NCBI GenBank assembly: GCA_016098155.1
Contig: JAAAJB010000463.1
Coordinates: forward strand, 1 to 28,577
Direction: 5' to 3'
Length of the DNA stretch: 28,577 nucleotides
From: Actinomortierella ambigua
Lineage: Eukaryota; Mortierellomycota; Mortierellomycetes; Mortierellales; Mortierellaceae
Shown: one piece after another, positions 11,429 through 22,315 of the stretch
How positions within the stretch are numbered: position 1 is the stretch's first letter
Layout of the letters: every line of letters starts with the position of its first letter
Notes under the pieces: model-generated
The model's database searches: none
Told to the model about the DNA's origin: nothing
What the model saw: the letters and a program-made list of their open reading frames with translations, nothing else
Program-made: the position numbers and the translations under genes

Positions 11429-12833
11429 TTAGAGGACCTTGGCCTCGTTCTTGAGCTTGTCAAGGAGCTCATCAACGCTCTCGACAATCTTGCCACCAGA
11501 GCGCTTAGCGGGCTCGGAGACCTTGAGGACCTCGAAGCGGGCCTTGGTGTCGAGACCGAGGTCGGCCAGCTTGATGACCTTGAGAGGCTTCTTCTTGGCC
11601 TTCATGATGTTGGGCAGCGAGGTATAGCGAGGGGTGTTGAGGCGCAGGTCCGAGGTGACAATGGCTGGCAGAGGTGCCTTGATTGTCTCCAGACCACCAT
11701 CGATTTCACGTGTAACAGTGATCGTCTTGTCCGCCTCTGCAAGCTCAATCTTGGACGCGAACGAGGCCTATTTTCCAGTGGTATCCATTGTGTGAGGGGA
11801 GTCATCGAGGGAACAGTTAATAAGAGACAGAGAGAAGGAGAAAGAAACAGGATGAGAAAGAAGAATCGTTCAGTTGGAAAGGGCTTCTTTGACCAGGGGA
11901 GGAAAGAGAGCGAGAGTGATGATAGAGAGAATGGAGGTACAAGTTTGTTGGACCTGTCGTGTTGCTCCCCGTGGGCTAGATTTGTCTCCATTCGTAATAC
12001 AACAAATAAGGTGTGGATGTTTTTTTTTTGCACAGTTCTGCCCTGCACCACCTCTCTCCCTCTTTCGTTTCAGGAATCAGAGGCTGATTGGCGTCATGGT
12101 CATGTATGACTCTCTCTCTCTTTTTCTCTCGCCTGGTCTGGGGCAGACGGGAAAAGAGGAGCTACACCGCCGTGAATGCATTGCTTTGCACACAGTCTAG
12201 TGAGGAGAGACAGAGACTGTGCGTCGATCCGCGTGGGTGGTTCCTTTTGGGGTCGACACTGCGTGGTCGTAATAGCAGTAGTAGTAATAGTAGTCCATGA
12301 GGGTACAATGGCCTGAGAAAAAAAAATTAAGAAGAATTGGAACCACCATCAAGGGAGGGGGAGGATAAAGGGGCGGAGCGTACCTGGGGCCAGTTCAGGA
12401 GACCAGCGAGCATAGGGCCGGTCTGGGACGAGTCGTCATCAATGGCCTGCTTGCCCAGGAGGACCAGATCGGGCTTCTCATCCTCGACAATCTTCTTGAG
12501 GACCTTGGCGACAGCAAGGGGCTGCAGCTCCTCCTTCTCGCCCACGTCGACGTGAATGGCGCGATCGGCACCCATGGCCAATGCAACACGCAGAGTCTCC
12601 TGGGCCTTGTTGGGGCCGCACGAGACAGCGATGACCTCGACCTTCTTCTTCTCCTTCTCGAGCTTCTCCTTCAGCTGGACAGCCGCCTCGGTCGAGTTCT
12701 CATCAAAGGGGTTGATCGAGAACTTGACGCCAGCAGTCTCGACGGCGGTGCCGGCGGAATTGACTCTGATCTTGGCAGCATAGTCGACGACGCGCTTCAC
12801 AGCGACGAGGACACGGACGTTGGGAGCAGACAT
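11429..12833 (-). CDS. ETFB: Electron transfer flavoprotein subunit beta
   Basis: Beta subunit of the mitochondrial matrix heterodimer that carries electrons from acyl-CoA and other dehydrogenases to ETF-ubiquinone oxidoreductase; this subunit holds AMP. Exons (minus): 12833-12384 and 11767-11429 (789 nt, 262 aa, normal for the family at about 255-262 aa). The N-terminus [20 protein letters not shown], the nucleotide-binding [18 protein letters not shown] and the block [10 protein letters not shown]...[11 protein letters not shown] are all present. The recognition loop [19 protein letters not shown] is intact, including the Leu that docks into partner dehydrogenases and the KAKKK lysines. Splicing joins NWPQ to ASFASKIEL with no residue missing. 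The ATG has A at -3. No long cleavable presequence is seen, as is usual for ETF beta. The intron (616 nt) is unusually long for this window. It is head-to-head with the septin gene. Confidence 0.97.
11768..12383 (-). other. ETFB: Long ETFB intron (616 nt)
   Basis: The minus-strand ends are GTACGC and AATAG. The intron contains A-rich, CT-rich and GA-rich stretches but no open frame with recognisable content. It is three to six times longer than most other introns in the window, so it could hold a regulatory element or small RNA. I see no specific structure to name. Confidence 0.8.
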
Positions 12834-13384
12834 GATGATGAAGCTGATGGAGAGAGGGAGGGACGGAGGAGGGGATGATGTGAGTGTGGGGAGAAATGGA
12901 AGATGAATGATCAGTCTTCAATAATGCAGCACCAGCTACCAAAAGTGCGGGGTCAGCCAGCCAGTGGGCACACAGGGGGAGCGGGGAAAACAGGGGAGGA
13001 GAGGGAACCCATCAGCATCACGTGCTGGATCTCTCTGGATGTGGCTTCGTGTAGAGAAAGTCTGATCTCTGCACTGAGTCTGCAGGATGAAATGGGAGGT
13101 TTGGTGGTGGTGAATCACTGGTGATGGCGGGGGGGGGGGGGTACCGCCAACTACTAGTCTACCCACCTGGATGCAAGAGCTACAGCAGCTCTCGATGTCA
13201 TTGATGTGATGGTGATCAGGTATTGTCTTTATGCATCATCAGCAATATTGATGCTAGAGGACTCTCCCAGTCCAATGTGACCCAGGCGGTATCCAATCCC
13301 ATCCCATCCCCATATGCCCATAGACGCTGTCCTGTGCACCCACCTACTTGCTACCCAGCCAGCTAGCAGTTGGGGTGGTGGTGT

Positions 13385-13390
<6 letters not shown>

Positions 13391-13438
<48 letters not shown>
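13391..13438 (+). repeat. (CT)24 microsatellite
   Basis: Twenty-four uninterrupted CT units lie on the plus strand, about 390 bp upstream of the septin ATG. The tract is probably in its promoter or leader. Confidence 0.95.
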
Positions 13439-13441
<3 letters not shown>

Positions 13442-13636
13442 GTTGAGTTTTTTATTCATCATTCCATATACACGAGATTGCCTGCTTTGCATACAGGCCA
13501 TGCGATCATGGCGCCCTTCCCACAAATTAGAGAGCAATTGAAGGGGAGAGAGGGGGGGAACACCTCTCACCAACACGCGTCGTCTGTCTCTCTCTCTTTA
13601 CATCTCTCATCTCATTGGGATCTCTCCTTTTTGTTT

Positions 13637-13638
<2 letters not shown>

Positions 13639-13677
<39 letters not shown>
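13639..13677 (+). repeat. (TC)19 microsatellite
   Basis: A second uninterrupted TC tract of 39 nt lies about 150 bp upstream of the septin ATG, within a wholly pyrimidine-rich leader. Length polymorphism between isolates is likely. Confidence 0.95.
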
Positions 13678-13680
<3 letters not shown>

Positions 13681-13830
13681 TCCTTTCCTGCTTCTGCAAG
13701 CATCTTTTTCACTCCTTCCTCCTCTCTTTCTCTCCCTTTTCTCGTCACTCTCTCTCCCCATTACTCTATTTCGCATTCTTCTTTCTTTCTTTCTTTCTCA
13801 CCCCATCCGTCAGCCCCATTATCTTTCGCC

Positions 13831-16800
13831 ATGGGTAAGATCCCTCAGTCTCTCTTCCTCTGTCTCTCCTCCTCTCTTTCACCATTGCAACAAAGGCAGG
13901 CCGTTGCAGACACCCACCCATGACAAACCAAAAAAAAAGGGGTGCTCGTCGTACCTTGTCTCCCTCCTCCCTCCCTCCCTCTTTCCACCACCGTGTGCAG
14001 CATAGAGGCCATCGACCGCCATCCAACCAGCGACGCGCCTCTCTTGTCCAACATCATCTATTTGTTTGCCTGTCTGCATTCTTCCATCAGCAGGCGACAT
14101 TCTCTCCCCGTCACCATACACACACCAATCGGGTCCCAGCCTTCGTCTCCTACACAGATGCCGGCTCTTTTTGAGCTCTTTGCTGTCCGTCTGTCTTCTC
14201 TTCTCTTCCCTTTGTTGTGTTCCTTTGAGTGAGCGGGCCAAAGAACTCCTTCGGTCCCTGGCTTTTTTTCTCTCTTTATCTTTCTCTCTGCCTCCTTTTC
14301 TTTCCTCTGTCTCCAATCCTTGTCGGCTTCCCCTTGCTGAAAAAAAAAAGATCAAGGGAACAGGTGCACCAGCCGGGCGTAAGAGAGACGAACAAAGAGG
14401 GAAGAAGAGAATGAGAAAGAGAGTGCAAGGATCTATCTGTCTCGCTCAATAGTCCCTTGGAGTGCACACCCCCCCCACCATCCCTTTGTCAATTGCACGA
14501 AAAAAAAAAGAGACACGCACAACACAGACGCCTTTCTGGATCATAGCCCCTTTCTCCCCCCCACAGACTGTCTCTCTCTCGCCCCAACCCTACAACTAAA
14601 CCCCGTATACAAAAGCCATTGGGGTTGTTGTTGCGAGAAAGAGAGAATGAACCGCCCTCGCCCGTTGCATGCTTCAGTTTGTGACAAACTTGCATACATA
14701 CTAACCAACCACCTCTTTCTTTCTTATCCTGCTTTCCTTTACTCTCTCACTCTCTCTCACTCTCACTCTCTCCATGTGGACCCATACTGTTGGATCGATG
14801 AATTGCTGTTGACCCTGTTCATGTTGGTGGAACCACATGTATTTCTCTCGTACTACCACTGTAATTTGTTCTTGCTTTTTGGGCGCTCTTGGCCGTGAAT
14901 GCATGCAGAATACCAAGAAGAAGTTGCTCCTGTCACCTCCCCCAACAGCAATAACAACAACAACAACGTAAGTAGGATTCGGTGAATGAAGAACATCTCC
15001 TTCCCTCCCTCTCTCTGTCTCTCCCTCCCTCCGTCTCTCCCTCCTTCCCTTCTCCTCCCTTCCAGTCTGGGCTGGGCTCTGATCGTCTTGTCCAACAAAG
15101 AAGAAGACAAGAACCAGGCTTAAAAACGGGGCTCACGTTCGCAATATTAATAACAGCAGCACAACATATCACACAATACAACCAACACATACATCTCGGA
15201 CTTGGGAACAAAAAGGCATGCTAGTAATCATCATCAGGGCATCTTGACAACACCAGCTCCTCGTCGCCCTCCCCACCACCACCACCACCACACATACACA
15301 CACATACACTTACACATACGCACTTAGCACGGAAAAATCTTAAAGTGTACTCTGACCGACTAAAATAACTCGGGATGTAGGCGAGATTTTCATGCAACAA
15401 ACATGTCCTGTTCGTTTTTGTAGATTTAGAGCAACCTTTATTTTTACAGACCATATGCGGGTTGAGAGCTAACTCTCTTTACGTTCTATTTTCCACCCCT
15501 ATCCCCTACCGTTGTTTTACTGGTGCATCCTGCTGTATTGTTTGTTTCGGTTGCATTGGCTCCTTTTTCCCTCCAGTCCGCCACCCAGGTTGTTCGCAAG
15601 AAGCTTCAGGGCTATGTCGGTTTTGCCAACCTGCCCAACCAGGTCCACCGCAAGTCCGTCAAGAAGGGCTTCCACTTTACGGTCATGGTTGTCGGTGAGT
15701 CTGGTCTCGGCAAGTCCACTCTGGTCAACACCCTCTTCAACGCTCCCCTCTACCCTCCCAAGGAGCAGATCCCCTTGACTCAGGAGACGCCAAAGACTGT
15801 TGCCATCCAGGAGCTCACAGCCGACATTGAGGAGAACGGCGTGCGCCTGCGCCTGACCGTCGTCGATACCCCCGGCTTTGGCGACTTTATCAACAACGAG
15901 GACAGCTGGAAGCCTATCCTGCAGTCGATTGAGGCCCGCTTCGACAGCTACCTCGAGCAGGAGAACCGTGTCAACCGCAACAAGATCACCGACAAGCGCG
16001 TCAACTCGTGCATCTACTTTATTGCGCCCACCGGTCACTCGCTCAAGCCCCTGGATATTGAATTTATGAAGCGCCTCCATACCAAGGTCAACCTGATCCC
16101 CGTCATTGCCAAGAGCGACACCCTGACCGACCACGAGGTCGCACAGTTCAAGAAGCGCATCCTGGACGACATTGCATTCCACAATATCAAGATCTACCAG
16201 GCCCAGCAGTATGAGCACGACGATCCCGAGACGATCCAGGAGACCAACGAGATTATGAGCAAGATCCCGTTCGCCATCGTTGGTTCGGACAAGGAGATTA
16301 CAACCTCGGACGGTCGCCGTGTCCGCGGTCGTCAGTACCCCTGGGGTGCGATCGAGGTCGACAACGAGGACCACTGCGACTTTGTCAAGCTGCGCCAGAT
16401 GCTCATCCGCACCCACATGGAGGAGCTCAAGGACTATACCAACGACGTGCACTATGAGAACTACCGCACGGAGAAGCTGCTGTCGCTCGGCTACAAGCAG
16501 GACCACACCGTCTTCAGGGAGGTCAACCCATTGGCCAAGCTGGCGGAGGAGCGTGCCATGCACGAGGCCAAGCTGGTCAAGATGGAGCAGGACATGAGGC
16601 AGGTCTTCCACCAAAAGGTCCAGGAGAAGGAGGCCAAGCTCACCCAGTCCGAGGAGGAGCTGTATGCCAAGCACAAGGAGATGAAGGAGGCACTCGAGAA
16701 GCAGCGTCTCGAGCTCGAGGAGAGGAAACGAAGACTGGAAACCGGCCGACCCATCACTCCCGAGAAGGCCAAGAAGAAGGGCTTTGGTTTCACCAAGTAA
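13831..16800 (+). CDS. CDC3: Septin, Cdc3 type
   Basis: GTP-binding cytoskeletal protein that polymerises with other septins into rods and rings at septa and growth sites. Exons: 13831-13834 (ATGG only), 14909-14967, 15577-16800 (1287 nt, 428 aa). The polybasic region VRKK...HRKSVKKG precedes the P-loop GESGLGKS (residues 61-68). The G3 DTPGFGD, the G4 AKSDTLTD and the septin-unique element (VRGRQYPWG, EVDNEDHCDF) are all intact. A C-terminal coiled coil (AKLVKMEQDMRQVFHQKVQE onward, KHKEMKEALEKQ) ends in KKKGFGFTK. The C-terminal coil and the YENYR and KKKGF motifs match yeast Cdc3 rather than Cdc10, Cdc11 or Cdc12. Introns are long: 1074 and 609 nt. An alternative start is an in-frame ATG at 14899, which adds MHA before EYQEEV and needs no first intron. 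I prefer the spliced start because ATGG|GTAAGA is a strong donor with a good Kozak context. Confidence 0.95.
13835..14908 (+). other. CDC3: Septin intron 1 (1074 nt)
   Basis: The donor is GTAAGA directly after ATGG and the acceptor is ATGCAG. The interior is C/T-rich with A runs and several short open frames that show no coding character. This is the longest inferred intron in the window. If translation instead starts at 14899, most of this stretch would be promoter and leader. Confidence 0.65.
14968..15576 (+). other. CDC3: Septin intron 2 (609 nt)
   Basis: The donor GTAAGT follows a poly-Asn codon run; the acceptor is CCTCCAG. It contains CT-rich stretches near 15000-15060 and an ACC/CA microsatellite-like stretch at about 15270-15318. 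No coding content is seen. Confidence 0.85.
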
Positions 16801-17786
16801 AAAAATGTCAGCAAAACAACAACAACAACCTTAGCCAAAACCAACAACCCTTCCCTTTCCTCTTCACCTACCTTAAAAAACAAACATCCTCACTTACTTT
16901 GATACCATCGGGTGACTCTTTTTCTTCTTTCCCCTTTTTACATTTATTTACACACTTTTGCCATCATTCTTCTGCACAAACCTACTCTCTAATTGGCGAC
17001 CGAGGACAAATGACGATACCATGGACTTTTTTTTTTTCTTACTTTCACTTTTTTTTTTTTTTTTTCTTACTTTCACTTTTTTTTTTTTTTTGTGCTGGCA
17101 CCCCTTGAACGCTTTTGCATTATTTATATTGGAAAGCCAGTTACAACACGTTTTTTTTTGTTTTCTTTCACACCTGTTTGCCTGGAGCAAATAAAGAGAA
17201 GAAGAAAAAAATTATGTCTATCTCAAAAAAACCCCACTCCCCGCCCACACACAATGAAAAAATGCGGTCTTTTTTTTTTTTTTTGCCTTGTCCTTCCTCT
17301 ATGTCCACTTTTTTCCCTCTCCTTTTGTTCGCTTGATTGCGTACCACTGATTATGCCCTAAAGTCAATCATGAAATGAATCCAATCTCAAACACCACTTA
17401 AAATCAAAAAACTGGGGTCCCCAAAGGACCCTTTCACCACAGCCCTTTTGGCCCAATTATTGGGGCACATGGTCTGGTTCCTCGCGCACGCCACTCACAT
17501 GCTGTTGCTTTGGATATTCTTGTTTGCCCTTTTACCAGTCTCCCTCTCCTTCCTTTTTTTTTGTCCAGGATAGTCATGATAAAGGGGAAAGGGGAGGGAG
17601 ATGCGTAAAGAAGAAAAGAGAGGATTATATAACAAGGACTTTTTTCAAGAAAAGTTGAAAAACGACAAGTGGGGAACAAGAAAGAGGGAAAGAAATGTGT
17701 GTATTTGGTCGTGAGGGGGGTTTTTTTTGTAAAAAAAAAGTGGGGTAATTGTTGTCTTTCATTGTTGTAGTAGTAGTTGGTTTTTT
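16801..17786. other. Convergent intergenic region between septin and SNF5
   Basis: This holds the 3' flank of the septin (+) and of SNF5 (-). An AATAAA at 17190-17195 on the plus strand is a possible septin poly(A) signal, 390 nt after the stop. Many T and A homopolymers occur. Open frames of 60-90 codons on both strands are low-complexity, and I support none as a gene. Confidence 0.6.
17027..17091 (+). repeat. Tandem poly-T / CTTACTTTCAC repeat
   Basis: Three T runs (11, 17 and 15 nt) are separated by two exact copies of the 11-mer CTTACTTTCAC. This is a tandem array of about 28 bp units in the septin 3' flank. Confidence 0.9.
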
Positions 17787-20700
17787 TTAAGAGTGAGTAA
17801 AGCGAGGATGATGTGAAAAGAGATGGTTGGACGACGACGGCGGCGAACGTGGATCATTGGGTGACTGTAAGGTTCCTGACCAGAATACAAGCAAAGAAAT
17901 GAAAAAATGAGAGGGGGAAAAAAAAAAGAAAAAGAGTATTGGCGGTGCCAGGATGTTTGTTAGACCAAGTCCCTGTTCCCCAACAGTGAGTATGCTCACC
18001 ATATCCCGTTAACAAACAACAACGACAGCAACAACAAGTATTATTACCTTCCCGATGGTTCTGCACAGGTGTTGTTTCCCGCATCGGAGAATATCCTGCC
18101 AGCCGGTCCTTTGCTCCATGCAATGCTCCTGCTCCCCCTGCCCCTGCTGTAGGCGAAGACACCATCCCGGCCCCGCCCATCGAATTCGGCTGCACAGGAA
18201 GGTGGTGTTGCAGATGAGCAGGATAGTGATGATGTGCTTGCACAAACGGCTGGCCGCCTCCCGACGATGGCGACGACGACGATGAAGACGATGACGACAG
18301 TTGTGGTAGTGACCCTGGTGGTGGTGGTGGTAGTGATACTGGTAGTGGATGCGTCGCATGTTGAAAGTGATGATGAATCTGGCCCTCCGATCCTCCAGAA
18401 CCACGCAGTTTCCGCATCGACCGAGACGAATGCATGCCCGTCGACGAGACGGCAAACACCGATTGACCGGGTCCTGCATGCTCGTTCGCTGCTGCTGCTG
18501 CTGCTGCCGCCTGTGCTGCTGCTGCCTGTGCTGCTGCTATTTGGTTCCTCCGCGATGCTGTGCCAGATCGAAGATGACTATGAACGGCGTTCATCCCACC
18601 ACCGCCAGCACCAGCCAATGGGCCGTATCCACCTCCCATACCTCCTACACCACCACCCACTCCTCCCCCACCGATGCCGCCGATACCACCGATGCCGCCA
18701 CCACCACCACCGGCGCCTCCACCCATGCCCATGTTCATGGCTCCAAGGCCAACGCCGATACCAACACCGCCAGGACCTCCAGGACCACCAACTCCTCCCG
18801 AGCCAAGGCCATCGGCGCCGCCACCAACAAACATCGCCATGCTGCCCTCCAAACTACCGGTCTCGGAGAGCTCATGTCCTGCATGGAGCAGCGTCCGCTT
18901 GGTCTTGAGCGCCTCGCGATCCGGGAGGATGATGCCACGTCGGCCACGGGTCTGACGTCGCTTTCGCCTTGTAGGAAAGAGAAGAGGAAAATGAGACCAT
19001 TATGAGTATAAATGTAAAAATGCGTCTCAAGGTGGGTGGTCCGAGGGTTAAAAAGAAAAAAAAAGGAGGTGGGGGTGGGACGTGATACAATACCTCTTAT
19101 CACGTTCTCGATCACGCTCCATCTTATCCATCTCGGGCTCTGTCAGGCGCTCGAGGATGGGCGTAAACTGCTCGACGCCTTCTTCCTCGCGCAGGATGGT
19201 CGAGATCTTGGGCAAGAAGCTCGTACGCAGATCCTCGTCGTGGACCGGGCTGCCATCAAAGTTGTACCCGACAAGATGCAGACACTTTGTGTGCGTTTGC
19301 ACTTGTTCGCGAATCGAGTGCGCAATTGCCGTACTATTGATCGATTGATTGGTTTTTTTTTTAGTAGTAAAGAGTGCGAAGGGAATCAAATTAGTGACAT
19401 CCTGCCAATATGAGGGAAAGAAAGTAGAGTGAGAACCAGGGGATTAGTCGATTGAAATTCTTACATAAACTCGCCTCCAAGGCCCAGCTCGGTAGCCAAG
19501 ATCTCGGCAAAGCGCTCTGGATTATTATTGGGACAGGCAATATCCCACTCGAATTGGTCAACCAGAGAAGTATTATCCACGGTGATGTCAATCTAGCAAA
19601 AGGGGGAAAATAAAATAAAAAAAAACGCGTCAGTTTCGCCTACGCATGCATCTTTTCGCTTCCCTACTGGAAAAAGTCTGTGCAGGTTAGGGCATGCCAA
19701 CTATGCAGTACAATACCTTGATCAAAATTCGCAGCTCATGAGAGATCTTTGAGTTCTCAGGATCCTCTTCTTCGGGGGATGGTGTCGAATCACGAAGACT
19801 GGGAGCATGAAGGTAATAATCCTGCACTTGGTCTCGGATCGCCTTTGCAATATGAGGAACAAAGATCACGGCTGGATAGTTCATATCCTCACACATCACT
19901 TCCGCAAAGTGTTCAGGTGTAATCAATTGCTCTATCGATTCACCATGGTGGTGCAAGTGGGGGCATTGGGTGTTAGAAATGTGTAAGCATGTGTGTGAAT
20001 GCGTGACCCGATGTCCAAGCGCTCTTCGCCTGAACAACTACATATAAGAAATCACTCTCTTACCATTCAGATTCCATGTAAAGGTATCCCGTAACCGCAA
20101 ACCATCAATATCTAGCTCAAGTCGGATCGGTACCAAAACATCCTCTTTCTCAGCCTGTTGATCTATCAGAGCTTTGGTGCTAGAGTAATGCAACAACAAA
20201 AAAAAACAAAAAAAAAAAAAGGCACAGTTAGATTTAGAGACCCATCTTTTTTTCGCACATACCCCGCCCCCAAAGATAATTCCTTAAAAAGTGATGAAAG
20301 ACCAAAAAATACTTACAAAACAAACTCCTTCGCCTTGCGTGGCCGCCTCCGATCCGCGGGGTAGACGACATGGAAATGCTGACCCGTTGTTCCGTTTCCA
20401 AACCCAGCATACCCAGGTCCAAAGACGCCCGACTGCATCGGGTGGGCCAACGCCGCCAGCGCAAGGCCGCTCTGTTGCTGTTTCTCCGTGACCAACTGCC
20501 GCCGTCGCTCCTTTTGCTTCTCAAAGGTCTCCACATACTGTTCGTCCCGTCGAATATACTGCTCCAGCTCCTGACGCTGCTTGCTCGTCAGCGGTGGTTC
20601 TGGCCCGATCGTCTCCGTCGTCAGACTCATCCGTGGCACTAACGACGGTCCAGCATTCGACGGCGGCATCGTCATGTCGGCCGTTATTCCACCACCACCT

Positions 20701-22315
20701 CCTCCTCCTCCTGTAACAGCAGCAGCAGCAGCAGCGGCGGCGGCGGCGGCTGCAGCTCCTGCTCCCCCACCCACTGTTGTGGGTGGTGGCCCTGTCATGG
20801 GGCCTCCTGGGCCCATAGTGCCTGCTGACATGGGTATTGAGTTGGGATGACCCGCTACACCGCCTATTGACACTACTCGCGGATCGGTGGCGTTGGGGGG
20901 TACTTGACCTGCCGCTGCTGCCGCTGCCGCTGCTGCTGCATGATGCTGAGCCATGTGCTGTTGTTGTTGCTGCTGTTGCTGTTGTTGTTGTTGCTGCTGC
21001 TGTTGTTGCTGCTGCTGATGTTGCTGTTGTTGTTGGTGTTGATGTTGTTGCTGTTGCTGTTTCAGCTGCGCTTGATGTTGCTGCTGCTGTTCAAGCTGTG
21101 CTTGCAATTGCTGTTGCTGCTGTTGTTGCTGGAGCTGCTGCTGCTGAAGCATGCTCTGTTGGTGTTGTTGCTGCTGCTGTTGAAGCAATTGTTGGCGATG
21201 CTGTTGTTGCATTATTAATTGTTGTTGCTGGACAAGTTGTTGCTGCATGTGAAGTTGTTGCTGGACAAGTTGTTGATGGTGCTGCTGCTGAGTTGGCATA
21301 CCAGCCATGGTGGGAAATGGTGCCTGACCACCCTGTACCTGCTGTTGCTGCTGCTGCTGTTGCTGTTGTAAAAGCTCCTGTTGTCGTCGTTGAAAGGCCA
21401 TCGGATCCATGGCGCCTAATGATAAAAGGTACGTGGGATGGTGCTTAGTTAGGATGGGCGTCCTTCCTATGGTCGTTGTTGTTTTTTTTATCTTCTTCTT
21501 CGTCTTCTGTCTGTCTGTATTCGAAAGAGTTGAAAAAAATAGGACAATGCATCTACCATTGCCATCGTTCACGTTTTTTTTGTGTGTTCTGGTTTACCTG
21601 TCGAGGTTGCAACACCTGCATTTGCTACAGCTCCGGGAACACTGACGCCAGTGACCGAGATGATGCCCAGAGGGTTGGCGGCCCCTGCTGCATTCATCGC
21701 TCCTGGACCACCTGCTCCTGCGAGATGACCATACATGGGCATGTTCTTGAACGGGCCACCTGGAGTACCTGCAGCAGCAGCAGCAGCACTAACAGTAGCA
21801 GCACCTGCTCCGACTACTGCACCTCCCAAAGGATTTTGTTGTGGCATCATACCCTGTCCAGGTAATCCAGCAAATGGAACGCGCTGTTGCTGCATCAAGC
21901 CTGCTGCATTATTCACCCCCGTCGCTGCTGCTCCTGCCGCTCCAACTTGTTGTCCTGGCATGAATGGTACTGTGGCCGCTGTTACTGTTCCCGGTACTCC
22001 CGCGGCCGTGGCCGCTATGCCATAAGGTCCCATGGACTGCTGCTGCTGGGGCTGCTGCTGCTGGGGTTGAGGCGTGGCCATGCCACCTTGACCTGGCATG
22101 AGCGCGGCCGAGGCAGTAGCGACAGAGTTGGCGCCGGTTGAGCCAGGGACAATGACGGGCATCTGGCCCATGGTGGTAGAGAATGCGCCCATCATCCTTG
22201 CTTGCTGTTGTTGTTGTTGTTGTTGTTGTAATGTTAACTGCTGCTGAGGAAGGGTTCCTAGAGGGAGTGCGGCGCCTGCAGTGATCTGATCCGGTCCTGC
22301 TTGAGCATTGGACAT
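17787..22315 (-). CDS. SNF5: SWI/SNF (or RSC) chromatin-remodelling subunit, Snf5/SMARCB1 family
   Basis: Core subunit of ATP-dependent remodellers in the nucleus. Exons (minus): 22315-21598, 21415-20317, 20179-20064, 19931-19717, 19592-19465, 19333-19094, 18967-18048, 17875-17787 (3525 nt, 1174 aa). Residues 1-240 are Gln/Ala/Gly-rich; about 243-415 are extremely Gln-rich with a run of 20 Gln. Snf5 repeat 1 begins near 616 ([34 protein letters not shown]). Repeat 2 begins at 717 ([39 protein letters not shown]). [18 protein letters not shown] and the basic [12 protein letters not shown] follow. A Gly-rich, His/Ser-rich C-terminus completes it. The Gln-rich N-terminus favours Snf5 over Sfh1, but this is not decisive. 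The start [10 protein letters not shown] follows a G/A-rich (plus-strand) leader. The last intron (172 nt, CTAAC branch site and long pyrimidine tract) is the least certain junction. Confidence 0.93.
20955..21395 (-). repeat. SNF5: Gln-codon (CAG/CAA) repeat region within SNF5 exon 2
   Basis: On the minus strand this is mostly CAG and CAA codons with scattered CAC/CAT, CTG and ATG. The longest run is 20 consecutive Gln codons (20958-21017). CAG and CAA are mixed irregularly, so the DNA repeat is imperfect while the peptide is nearly pure. An Ala run follows directly in the protein. Confidence 0.95.

Larger units (their letters stand above)
12834..13830. promoter_or_regulatory. Divergent ETFB / septin intergenic region
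   Basis: The start codons of ETFB (-) and the septin (+) are 997 bp apart and point away from each other, so both promoters must lie here. Two CCAAT boxes occur 21 bp apart (13272-13276 and 13293-13297). Other contents are a 13-nt G run near 13129-13141, two long CT tracts, and a CTTT repeat at 13781-13798 directly before the septin start. CT-rich stretches are common in fungal promoters and leaders. Transcription starts cannot be placed from sequence alone. Confidence 0.65.

Noticed and set aside
13370..14005. 211-codon plus-strand ORF rich in Ser-Leu repeats
   Set aside because: It is the translation of the CT microsatellites and the pyrimidine-rich septin leader, and it overlaps the septin start in another frame.
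15517..16674. 385-codon minus-strand frame antisense to the septin
   Set aside because: Leu/Val-rich mirror of the septin GTPase domain; the plus strand clearly encodes the septin motifs.
20837..21448. 203-codon Val/Ala-rich and other Leu-rich plus-strand ORFs
   Set aside because: Antisense translations of the CAG/CAA repeat in SNF5.
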